Positions 1-6,863 of a stretch of DNA of 9,501 bases are shown here, one piece after another. The notes beneath the pieces were generated by a model that did not search any database, was not told where the DNA came from, and was given only the letters and a program-made list of their open reading frames with translations. Source of the stretch: Candidatus Zixiibacteriota bacterium (GTDB lineage: Bacteria > Zixibacteria > MSB-5A5 > GN15 > FEB-12); contig JAGLXI010000196.1 of NCBI GenBank assembly GCA_023132995.1, positions 1 through 9,501 on the forward strand. Reading direction: 5' to 3'. Numbering within the stretch: the stretch's first letter is position 1; each line of letters begins with the position of its first letter. Made by a program: the position numbers and the translations under genes.

Positions 1-2157
1 GGAGACCGAATTGTCTATGACATCACCGGCCACGACCAGCGCTTGTTCTTTGCGGGGTTTGCCGGCGGGTTTTTGGCCTCTGTGGATGACGGCGAAAACT
101 GGCGACGGATTTACTCCTCGGCTCTTGATTCCATCCAGTACAATTCCGGCGGTACGCCCGATTACCAGAACCTCTACTTCTCCTGCCGCGCCGACAGTTC
201 CCGCGGTGACTCGTTGATTGTCTGGGCCGGTACGGCCGGGGGGATCTATGAGTACGTCTATGCCCCGCCGAGGGAGAAAGTCTACTCGCGACAGATAAAC
301 AGCGTCACTCTCTGTGATGAGTGTGCCGACACAGGTTTTGTTTTCTATGGTGGTGACGACGGTATCGTGCGCGGTACGTCGGTCGGCGGCCCGTTTTTCA
401 GCCGCTTCGAGGCGGACGGCCTGCCTGGCCCGGCGGTGTCCAGCCTGATTGACTTCCGGGGACGCCTGCTGGCAGGCACCTACGACCCGGAGTCGGGACG
501 CGCCACCGCCCTGGCCTACTCGGATGACCGGGGGAACAGCTTTGATGCGATACCGTCCGCTCAGTTCACCGAGGCGGACACGATCACCGGTTTTGCTACC
601 ATAGGCGAGCGGCTCTACATGGCGGCCCAGGACGCCGGTCTGTTTGTCTCCGGCGATACCGGCCTGACCTGGGAGAAGATACTGATCGACTCCATCGAAG
701 TGACCAGCCTGCGCAATACGGTGAACGCCGTTTTCAGCCTGGACGATCTGCTGCTGGTGGGCACCGACACCGGGCTGGCGTCGCTTTACTGCGATACCGG
801 CGGGGCGATTGATTCGGTCCTTTTTCATGTCTTCGCAGAGCATGACTCCTCGGCCACCAACGTCAGTTCAACACGTGTAATGCGCGTGAAGGCTCAGTCG
901 TTCTATGACGACACCACCGCGGTGCTCGATTCGCTGGTCTACTGGACTGTCAACCGACCGCTGACTCCGTTTGGACGTGCCATGGTGGGACGCCGTAATA
1001 AGGATTCGGTTGAATGGCGGGAATACCAGTGGCGAGTGACTACCTATGACATCAACTTCATGGGTGATACGGCTTTCACTGTCGGTGAGATGGGCGTGCG
1101 ATTCTCTTTCGACGGAGGTAACCCCCGATACCGCTTCCCGGTCATCATGGAAAACGAACTGGGGGTCATTGACTCCCTGGGCGTGGAGGTCGTCACCACA
1201 ATGGAAGTCCGGGCGGACACGGTCATTTTTGGAACCGACAACGGCTTTGCCGTCTCAAATGATCGGGGAGAAACGTTTCAGATCTATCGGGCCAACACCA
1301 ATCCCGTGATAGCGGATACGGTTATCAACTATAATTCCGCCAACAACATCGGTGATCTGGTGGGTGATTTCATTCCGGTTCTGGGTGTGCAGTATATTGA
1401 GAACGAGCCGGCCCGTGTCTGGGCGTCCAATCGGCATACTACCTACTTCGACCGCAGCGCCATTTCAATGGGCCGTGTTCTACCGGTCGATGTTGACGGT
1501 GATGTTGTCGATGATTCCCTGGCGGCGGAGGTGGCCGGCTACAGCATGATCTGGGAGATCATGTACGAAGACGGCTTTGCATGGAATTATGCTTTCAACG
1601 GCGACTCGGTCTTTGCGGCCACGGCTGGTGGGCTGCTTTTCAGGGAGAGCGATACCGCCCTGGCCTGGGACACTGTCTCCATGATCGACGATTTCGGTGA
1701 GCCGCTGATCCTGCCCGGCTCGCCCGTGTACGCTGTCGGCGTGGTGGGTGACTTTCTCTGGGTGGGAACGGAGCAGGGCACGGTGCGTCTGAGTCTGGGC
1801 GACCTTGAGGATCAGGAGCCTTTCCTTGTTGTCGATTCGACGACACCGGCCGACGAGGTGTACGCTTATCCCGTCCCTTTCAGCCACACGCGGGATTTGA
1901 TTGTGGATTTCCACTTCACGGTGGAACAGGACGCCCAGATTACCCTGGAAATATACGACTTCGCTATGAACCTGGTATCGCGAGTGGTTGACAACCAGTT
2001 CTACCCGGCCGGCATCTATCCGCAGGCCGGCACCTACCGGAGAACCTGGGATGGCTACAACGGGAAGGGCGAGCAGGTCGCGGTGGGCATGTACTACTTC
2101 AAAGTAGAATACTCATCGGGTGTGACGCGGTGGGGTAAGCTGGCGGTGATTCCTTAA
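1..2157 (+). CDS. Secreted Asp-box beta-propeller protein with C-terminal FlgD-like/T9SS-like domain (5' partial)
   Basis: The frame is open from base 1, so the gene begins upstream and the TTG at 43 is probably internal; 718 residues are visible (numbered here from base 1). The body is rich in short Gly/Asp beta-strand repeats. Asp-box-like motifs (S-x-D-x-G-x-x-W/F) lie at residues 27-34 (SVDDGENW), 174-181, 217-224 (SGDTGLTW) and 419-426 (SNDRGETF), with a weaker one near 369. This is typical of BNR/sortilin-like propellers. From about 616 to the end there is a FlgD-type Ig-like domain: YPVPF at 623-627, a LEIYD strand, WDG at 683-685, then G-x-YYFKVEYSSG and the terminal strand KLAVIP. 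In FCB bacteria such a tail is often a type IX secretion sorting domain. The next two genes encode PorV-like barrels and follow closely, which supports export to the cell surface. The ligand or enzymatic role is unknown. No signal peptide can be seen because the N-terminus is missing. Confidence 0.85.
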   Translation, partial: GDRIVYDITGHDQRLFFAGFAGGFLASVDDGENWRRIYSSALDSIQYNSGGTPDYQNLYFSCRADSSRGDSLIVWAGTAGGIYEYVYAPPREKVYSRQINSVTLCDECADTGFVFYGGDDGIVRGTSVGGPFFSRFEADGLPGPAVSSLIDFRGRLLAGTYDPESGRATALAYSDDRGNSFDAIPSAQFTEADTITGFATIGERLYMAAQDAGLFVSGDTGLTWEKILIDSIEVTSLRNTVNAVFSLDDLLLVGTDTGLASLYCDTGGAIDSVLFHVFAEHDSSATNVSSTRVMRVKAQSFYDDTTAVLDSLVYWTVNRPLTPFGRAMVGRRNKDSVEWREYQWRVTTYDINFMGDTAFTVGEMGVRFSFDGGNPRYRFPVIMENELGVIDSLGVEVVTTMEVRADTVIFGTDNGFAVSNDRGETFQIYRANTNPVIADTVINYNSANNIGDLVGDFIPVLGVQYIENEPARVWASNRHTTYFDRSAISMGRVLPVDVDGDVVDDSLAAEVAGYSMIWEIMYEDGFAWNYAFNGDSVFAATAGGLLFRESDTALAWDTVSMIDDFGEPLILPGSPVYAVGVVGDFLWVGTEQGTVRLSLGDLEDQEPFLVVDSTTPADEVYAYPVPFSHTRDLIVDFHFTVEQDAQITLEIYDFAMNLVSRVVDNQFYPAGIYPQAGTYRRTWDGYNGKGEQVAVGMYYFKVEYSSGVTRWGKLAVIP

Positions 2158-2161
2158 GGAG
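2156..2161 (+). promoter_or_regulatory. Ribosome binding site that decides the start of the first PorV-like gene
   Basis: AAGGAG overlaps the TAA stop of the upstream propeller gene. An ATG at 2162 directly abuts it, which is too close for initiation. The in-frame ATG at 2168 has a 6-nt spacer, so 2168 is the better start. The overlap with the preceding stop suggests translational coupling. Confidence 0.7.
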
Positions 2162-2167
2162 ATGCGG

Positions 2168-3157
2168 ATGCGAAGATACATACTGACGATACTCGGTTTT
2201 GTTCTTGCCGTCTCTTCCGGACTTCCTGCCGCCGACGGTGACGGAGGCTATGCGGGAGCATTCATGCAGATCCCCATAGGCGCCCGTCCGACCGCTATGG
2301 GCGGTGCCTACCTGTCCATTTCGGATGACGGCGCCGGTGCGCTGTACAATCCGGCCGGGGTGGCTACGATCAAGCAGCCACTGCTGGCAACCGCGTACCG
2401 CCTTATGAACCTGGATCGCAGTCTTGGGTATGCCGCCTTGATGCTGCCCGCCAAGGGCAACTCGACGCTCGGCCTGCTCTGGCGATACGCCGGTTCCGGG
2501 TCGGTTATGGCTCGCAGTCACGACGGGGACCCGCTCGGAAACGAACTGAGCCATGAGAATCACGAATTCTCCGTCGTATTTGCCAAGCGGTTTGAGCATT
2601 TCTTTTCCGCCGGTGTGAAAATGTACTACCTGCACTCTTCGTTCGCTGAGATGCAGGCCTCTTCGGTCGGATTCGACATGGGACTGGTCTTGTACATGGA
2701 TCGCCTGTTGTTCTCGCGGGAGTCGACCGCTCGCATACCGGTGAAAGACGTGCGGGTCGGCCTGGTCTTGAAGCATCTTCAGGCGAAGTACATCTGGAAC
2801 AATGAGGACTACGTCCGGCGGTACATTGCCGGAGGCGGCATGGGCTCGGAACAGCAAGACCCTATACCGCTTGAATACGGGATTGGCGTCTCGGGGCGCT
2901 TCCTGGAGCGAAAACTCGTTCTGGTCTCCGATCTCATCATAACCGGCGAGCAGGGCGCGGCCTTACATACCGGTCTTGAATACTACGTCAAGCCGATAAT
3001 AGCCGTCAGGAGCGGATTCTCGGATGGTCGCTTTGTTACCGGGGCCGGTTACGTTTTCAAGCTGGGCAGCCGGGCGCTGGCGATTGACTATGCCTTTTCA
3101 ACCGACCGGGCCGACGAAGGCTCCGAGCATATATTCTCTTTTGACCTCCTGTTCTAA
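2168..3157 (+). CDS. PorV/PorQ-family outer-membrane beta-barrel protein (first copy)
   Basis: Predicted 329-residue protein, starting at the ATG that has the correctly spaced Shine-Dalgarno site. It has an N-terminal signal peptide: MRRY, a hydrophobic core at about residues 5-18, and probable cleavage after Ala-Ala near 22. The mature N-terminus carries the family hallmark: GARP at 38-41, an MGGAY block at 44-48, the acidic DD at 53-54 and YNPAG at 60-64. Alternating amphipathic strands follow, and the protein ends in LLF, as barrel proteins often end with an aromatic residue. The family (PorV/PorQ, UPF0164-like) includes PorV, which receives type IX substrates at the outer membrane, but many members have no known role. 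It lies 10 nt after the propeller gene and 10 nt before a second copy, probably in one transcript. The family call is firm; a role in secretion is inferred from context. Confidence 0.85.
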   Translation: MRRYILTILGFVLAVSSGLPAADGDGGYAGAFMQIPIGARPTAMGGAYLSISDDGAGALYNPAGVATIKQPLLATAYRLMNLDRSLGYAALMLPAKGNSTLGLLWRYAGSGSVMARSHDGDPLGNELSHENHEFSVVFAKRFEHFFSAGVKMYYLHSSFAEMQASSVGFDMGLVLYMDRLLFSRESTARIPVKDVRVGLVLKHLQAKYIWNNEDYVRRYIAGGGMGSEQQDPIPLEYGIGVSGRFLERKLVLVSDLIITGEQGAALHTGLEYYVKPIIAVRSGFSDGRFVTGAGYVFKLGSRALAIDYAFSTDRADEGSEHIFSFDLLF

Positions 3158-3167
3158 TGAGGCTTGA

Positions 3168-4079
3168 ATGGCGATTACCATGAGTGTGCTGCGAACGATC
3201 ATAACTTCCGGGCTCATTGTGCTGGCGGCAGGGGTGAGCGTTGCCAACGACGGCGTAGCCATGCTGAAAAACGACCACGGCGCCCGCCCGTCCGGGATGG
3301 GAGCGGCCTTTGTCTCAATATCGGGCGACCCCAATTGCTCGGCCTATAATCCCGCAGGTCCCGTCGGGCTGTCGAAATTCACCACCTCCTTCGGTCACAC
3401 CGAACACTGGGAAAACATCCGCCTCGAATCGGGCTTCTTCGGGATCAACCTGAGTTCCCGGCTGTGGCTGCACGGTGGTATCCGCTATGCCGCCGACGCC
3501 GAACTGGAACAGCGAGGCATCGTACCGACCGAAGATCCCGAGGCCGTTTTCGACGCTCATGACATGTCGTTCAAGGCGGGTGTGGCTTATCGGGTGTCCG
3601 AAAAGCTGGCGGCGGGGGTAGCCATGGGGTGGTTTCTCGAAGAGATCGGCGGCTACCGGGGGAGCGCCTTCAATGTCGATATAGGAGCGATGGCAACGCT
3701 GTCCGACCGTGTCAATGCGGGTGCATCGATCACCAACCTGGGGTCTTCGTTCAATCTCACCAAAGCCGGCCTGAGAGGCTCGCGTGACATTCCCCTGCCG
3801 ACCACGTACCGGCTGGGGGCGTCATATCGGTATTCGTACTGGCTTGGGGCCGCCGATATTGTCTATCTCGATGACGATTTGCATCTCCACCTGGGGGCCG
3901 AGGCCGAACTCAAGGAGATGTTTCATCTGCGAACCGGTTACATGGCCGGATACGATACGAAGAATTTCACGGCCGGGGCATCGTTCACGGTACATGACGT
4001 GACCATCGATTATGCCTTCGTGCCATTCACGAGCAATCTGGGAACATCACATCTTTTCAATCTGACCTTCAGTCTGTAG
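3168..4079 (+). CDS. PorV/PorQ-family outer-membrane beta-barrel protein (second copy)
   Basis: Predicted 303-residue protein. The start ATG is preceded by TGAGG (3158-3162) with a 5-nt spacer; an ATG at 3180 is an alternative. A signal peptide is visible, with a hydrophobic core at about residues 8-24 and probable cleavage after Val-Ala near 26. The mature N-terminus repeats the family block at the same positions as the preceding gene: GARP at 38-41, MGAAF at 44-48 and YNPAG at 60-64. Over this 27-residue block 16 residues are identical to the first copy, but the barrels differ elsewhere, so this looks like an old tandem duplication. The DD of the first copy is GD here. The protein ends HLFNLTFSL, consistent with a final barrel strand. 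It could be a shuttle, a pore or a structural surface protein; no substrate can be named. Confidence 0.83.
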   Translation: MAITMSVLRTIITSGLIVLAAGVSVANDGVAMLKNDHGARPSGMGAAFVSISGDPNCSAYNPAGPVGLSKFTTSFGHTEHWENIRLESGFFGINLSSRLWLHGGIRYAADAELEQRGIVPTEDPEAVFDAHDMSFKAGVAYRVSEKLAAGVAMGWFLEEIGGYRGSAFNVDIGAMATLSDRVNAGASITNLGSSFNLTKAGLRGSRDIPLPTTYRLGASYRYSYWLGAADIVYLDDDLHLHLGAEAELKEMFHLRTGYMAGYDTKNFTAGASFTVHDVTIDYAFVPFTSNLGTSHLFNLTFSL

Positions 4080-4084
4080 AATAC

Positions 4085-4091
4085 AAGGGAG
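4085..4091 (+). promoter_or_regulatory. Ribosome binding site for the dehydrogenase gene
   Basis: AAGGGAG lies 9 nt before the ATG at 4101, inside the 21-nt gap after the second PorV-like gene. No room for a separate promoter is seen in the gap, so the dehydrogenase is probably read through from upstream or from a promoter inside the preceding gene. Confidence 0.6.
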
Positions 4092-4100
4092 ACACCTTCA

Positions 4101-5219
4101 ATGCCACAGTACAAGATCGCCTGGCTTCCCGGCGACGGCGTCGGCAACGATGTCATGGAAGCCGCCAGGATCGTTCTCGACAAGATTGAGCTTGATGCGG
4201 AGTACATCCACGGCGACATCGGTTGGGAGTTCTGGAAAGCCGAGGCCAACCCTCTGCCGGATCGCACGGTGGAACTTTTGAACAACGTCGACTGCGCGCT
4301 CTTCGGCGCTATTACTTCGTTGCCCAAGGAGGAATCCGAGGCGGCCCTCATTCCGGAACTGCAGGGCAAGGGTCACGTCTACGCGTCGCCGATAGTGCGG
4401 CTGCGGCAGGAGTTCAATCTGCGGACCAACCTTCGTCCGTGCAAAGCGTACCCTGGCAATCCCCTCAACTACAAGGACGGCATTGACATCGTTGTCTTTC
4501 GCGAGAACACCGAGGACCTTTACTCGGGTGTGGAGTTCTTCCCGTTGCCGGACGAAGTCCGCGAAGTTGTAAAGAAGCACAACAAGAAAATGGCCCGCTT
4601 TGACAAACATCCCGCTGACGAGATAGCTGTCTCGCTGAGGATCAATACCAGGACCGGCTGTCGCAATATCGCTATTGATGCGTTCGAGTATGCCAGGAAG
4701 ACCGGGCGCAAGAGCGTCACAGTGGTCGAGAAGCCAAATGTTATCCGCGAGACGTCCGGGCTGATGGTGCGCACCGCCCGCGAAGTGGCGAAGGACTACC
4801 CCGGAATCGAACTGTGGGAGACCAATATCGACGCCATGTGTATGTGGCTGATCAAAAACCCGACGGACTACTCGGTGCTGGTGACGACGAACATGTTCGG
4901 CGATATCATCAGCGATCTCGCCGCCCAATTGGTCGGCGGGCTGGGGTTCGCTGCATCCGGCAATATCGGTGACAAGCTGGCTGTTTTTGAACCCACTCAC
5001 GGCAGTGCGCCCAAGTACGCCGGGCAATATAAAGTCAACCCGATGGCCATGCTGATTACCATTCGTATGATGCTGAGGTGGCTCGGTGAGACCGACAAGG
5101 CAGACGCACTTGAGAACGCTATCGCAGCGGTGATCAAAGAAGGCAAAGTGCGCACTTATGACATGGGCGGCAGCAGCACCACTCTCGAGGTCGGCCAGGC
5201 GGTAGCGGGGAAGTTGTGA
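4101..5219 (+). CDS. Isocitrate/isopropylmalate-family dehydrogenase (NAD(P)-dependent beta-decarboxylating)
   Basis: Predicted 372-residue cytosolic enzyme of the family that oxidises and decarboxylates isocitrate, 3-isopropylmalate or homoisocitrate. Visible hallmarks are the N-terminal PGDGVG; the substrate region S96-P-I-V-R-L-R102 with LRP at 111-113; RENTEDLYSG at 134-143 with catalytic Tyr141; catalytic Lys211 in EKPN; Asp244 in NIDAM; the family signature starting NMFGDIISD at 264-272, with metal ligands Asp268 and Asp272; and THGSAPKYAG at 299-308. Lys305-Tyr306 matches the NADP-binding pair of E. coli-type isocitrate dehydrogenase. However, the later Arg of that enzyme (after TYD) is Gly here, and the Asn of the S-x-N substrate loop is Ile98. 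The SPIV-x-LR loop recalls archaeal LeuB/AksF and homoisocitrate dehydrogenases. Family membership is certain, but substrate and cofactor are not, so no symbol is given. It is the last gene of the plus-strand run and meets rdgB convergently. Confidence 0.9.
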   Translation: MPQYKIAWLPGDGVGNDVMEAARIVLDKIELDAEYIHGDIGWEFWKAEANPLPDRTVELLNNVDCALFGAITSLPKEESEAALIPELQGKGHVYASPIVRLRQEFNLRTNLRPCKAYPGNPLNYKDGIDIVVFRENTEDLYSGVEFFPLPDEVREVVKKHNKKMARFDKHPADEIAVSLRINTRTGCRNIAIDAFEYARKTGRKSVTVVEKPNVIRETSGLMVRTAREVAKDYPGIELWETNIDAMCMWLIKNPTDYSVLVTTNMFGDIISDLAAQLVGGLGFAASGNIGDKLAVFEPTHGSAPKYAGQYKVNPMAMLITIRMMLRWLGETDKADALENAIAAVIKEGKVRTYDMGGSSTTLEVGQAVAGKL

Positions 5220-5242
5220 GGGGAAAGCATATAGAACCTGAC

Positions 5243-5279
5243 GGTCGGGTGGCGGGTTCAAACTCGTTTGGACCCGACC
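5243..5279. terminator. Inverted repeat in the convergent gap, possible bidirectional terminator
   Basis: This lies between the dehydrogenase stop and the rdgB stop. GGTCGGGT (5243-5250) is a perfect inverted repeat of ACCCGACC (5272-5279). A second, tighter hairpin pairs 5253-5262 with 5267-5276 around a 4-nt loop, with one G-U pair. The two foldings share the ACCC arm and so exclude each other. Neither strand shows a T-run after the stem, so this is not a classical intrinsic terminator; position and symmetry still favour a transcript-end role for both operons. The rest of 5220-5332 shows nothing else recognisable. Confidence 0.4.
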
Positions 5280-5332
5280 AAAAGTCACACCCAAACATGT
5301 CTGATGGTGCCACCCAGCCTGCTGCCCTGCGG

Positions 5333-5947
5333 CTACGGTCTTGATCTCATTCGCTTGATGATGACCCGCCGGGCGGCGCGGAGGGCAAGACCGCGATGGG
5401 ACACCCGGTTTTTTTCCTCCAGCGTCATCTGCGAAAACCGCATCCCCGCGGGAGGGTAGAAAAACACCGGGTCATAACCGAATCCCTTGTCACCGACAAT
5501 ATCCTCGGATATGTATCCCTGCGCCGCGCCCTCGATTGCCTGTTTCTCTCCATCGCCCCAGTCGATCACGATCACACACCGGAAGCGGGCGGTTCTTTTT
5601 TCGCGCGGGGCACCAGATAGCTCTCGAAGCAGCTTGCGGTTGTTGTCGGCGTAGGTGCAGCCCTCACCGGCGTATCGGGATGAGTACACGCCCGGCGCGC
5701 CGCCCAGGGCATCGACCTCGAGGCCGCTATCGTCGGCCAGCGCCGGGAAACCGGTGAACTCCGCTATGGTTCGTGCTTTCAGCGCCGCGTTTTCGTCGAG
5801 GGTGCTGCCGGTTTCTTCCACGTCCGGGAACTCCAGAAAGTCATTCCGGGTCAGGATCGTCACCGGCAGATCGTCGAGGAGATCCTTGATCTCCCTGATC
5901 TTGTCAGTGTTGTTCGTTGCGAGGACTAATTGCACGGTTAGCACCAT
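5333..5947 (-). CDS. rdgB: XTP/dITP diphosphatase (non-canonical purine NTP pyrophosphatase)
   Basis: Predicted 204-residue cytosolic enzyme that hydrolyses dITP, ITP and XTP to monophosphate and pyrophosphate, keeping deaminated purines out of DNA and RNA. Family motifs in order: LVLATNN with Lys16; an E-E-T-G stretch and Asn53 near 44-59; the ADDSGL block at 71-76 with the likely catalytic Asp73; GGAPGVYSSRYAG at 82-94; GDKGFGYDP at 152-160; and SHRGLAL at 183-189. Length is normal. The start is uncertain: ATG at 5947 gives four extra residues, while GTG at 5935 gives the usual MQLVLATNN beginning; neither has a clear Shine-Dalgarno site. The 5' end overlaps the 3' end of the DUF5677-like gene by 44 nt (ATG start) or 32 nt (GTG start). 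It is the last gene of the minus-strand cluster. The murI-rdgB association is common in bacteria. Confidence 0.94.
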   Translation of the reverse strand: MVLTVQLVLATNNTDKIREIKDLLDDLPVTILTRNDFLEFPDVEETGSTLDENAALKARTIAEFTGFPALADDSGLEVDALGGAPGVYSSRYAGEGCTYADNNRKLLRELSGAPREKRTARFRCVIVIDWGDGEKQAIEGAAQGYISEDIVGDKGFGYDPVFFYPPAGMRFSQMTLEEKNRVSHRGLALRAARRVIIKRMRSRP

Positions 5948-6863
5948 CAGAGAAGTACCTGTTAGTATTTGGTGATTTGCTCACGAGTTCTTGCATATGA
6001 CCCATGAGCAACGAGCTTCGGTCAGATGTCAGAGAATCCGCAAACGCCTGCACAGCATAGTACAAAGACTGAATCAAGAACTCCTCGCATGTCTGAAGCT
6101 GGTCATCTGTCGGCCCATGGTGAAGATCGAAATCCGAGGGCTTGGGAGCCAGGTTCGGAAGAACGGCGAATGGCGATGGGTGAGTGTAGTTGGAGTAACT
6201 ATAGAAGTACAGTAAATAACCTCTCAGCTTGGGTGTGTCATTGTACTGCAGACGTTCGGGATAGTGCTTGCTAATAAGCGTCTCGATCTCCTCAATTCTC
6301 TGTGGAAAGTTCATCCCGCACCACGATTTCATATACTTGTCTTTAATGTGTTGGTCTAAACCCAGCACCGAAATCAGGGGCTTTTCAGGTTTCTCTTTAG
6401 GTTGTTTTTTGGTTTTCTGTTTAGGTTTCATGTTTTTCATTTCATCCTGAAACTCATCCAAGACGTATGCCTGATACTGCTCTTCACTCCAAGGGATATA
6501 CTCCCTGTGATACTTCAACTTGTCCCTGTGCCAGTACAGCCATAGCTTGTAGTAGTTGACGAAACGCCTGTTAAGCTTGATGTCATCTTTGAGGGCAAGA
6601 TAGTGTAGATCAATATTGTACTCGACAATACTCCTCGATAGGATTTCTTGAGCAACGCGGTTTCGAATTTCTAAGCATCCGAAACAAGCTCGTATGATCT
6701 CAAAGATCGTGATCAGAAAGTACCTGCACAGTACTGGTGTCTGGTTCCAGTCTTTACTGGCATAGTCTTTGTCCACGCGCTCTGCTATCTTAGCGGCGAT
6801 GGCTAGGAGTTCTGATTTGTACAGACTTCGGTAGGTTTGTTCTTGCACAGTGTCAATACCCAC
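5904..6863 (-). CDS. DUF5677-like protein of unknown function, low GC, probable horizontal insertion
   Basis: Predicted 319-residue, mostly helical soluble protein with no signal peptide. It starts at a GTG that overlaps the murI stop by 11 nt, and no strong Shine-Dalgarno site is seen. The segment around R77-S-I-V-E81, followed by helices rich in Tyr, Trp and Leu (81-112), and the block SYSNYTHPS at 222-230 resemble DUF5677 proteins, a family without a defined function; this is from memory of the family pattern and is moderately secure. Residues 143-161 form a Lys/Pro/Gln-rich linker that splits the protein in two. Counted 60-base lines inside the gene are 38-47% GC, against 65% in a counted murI line, and codon choice is correspondingly A/T-richer. 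The last 10-14 residues are read out of frame from the start of rdgB, as expected if a foreign gene was inserted upstream of it. A defence or stress role is possible but nothing in the sequence proves it. Confidence 0.75.
   Translation of the reverse strand: MGIDTVQEQTYRSLYKSELLAIAAKIAERVDKDYASKDWNQTPVLCRYFLITIFEIIRACFGCLEIRNRVAQEILSRSIVEYNIDLHYLALKDDIKLNRRFVNYYKLWLYWHRDKLKYHREYIPWSEEQYQAYVLDEFQDEMKNMKPKQKTKKQPKEKPEKPLISVLGLDQHIKDKYMKSWCGMNFPQRIEEIETLISKHYPERLQYNDTPKLRGYLLYFYSYSNYTHPSPFAVLPNLAPKPSDFDLHHGPTDDQLQTCEEFLIQSLYYAVQAFADSLTSDRSSLLMGHMQELVSKSPNTNRYFSDGANRAISPRNEQH

Noticed and set aside
2099..2857. 252-codon open frame on the minus strand opposite the first PorV-like gene
   Set aside because: It lies opposite a gene with a signal peptide and the PorV family block; its translation shows no recognisable motif.
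5254..5263. GGGTTCAAAC in the convergent gap, similar to the T-arm of a tRNA
   Set aside because: No acceptor, D-arm or anticodon stem could be found around it. The similarity is short and is explained by the hairpin there.
4098..5294. 398-codon open frame on the minus strand opposite the dehydrogenase
   Set aside because: It lies almost entirely antisense to a gene with clear catalytic motifs. Its translation has no recognisable motif, and its length is explained by the codon bias of the GC-rich opposite strand.
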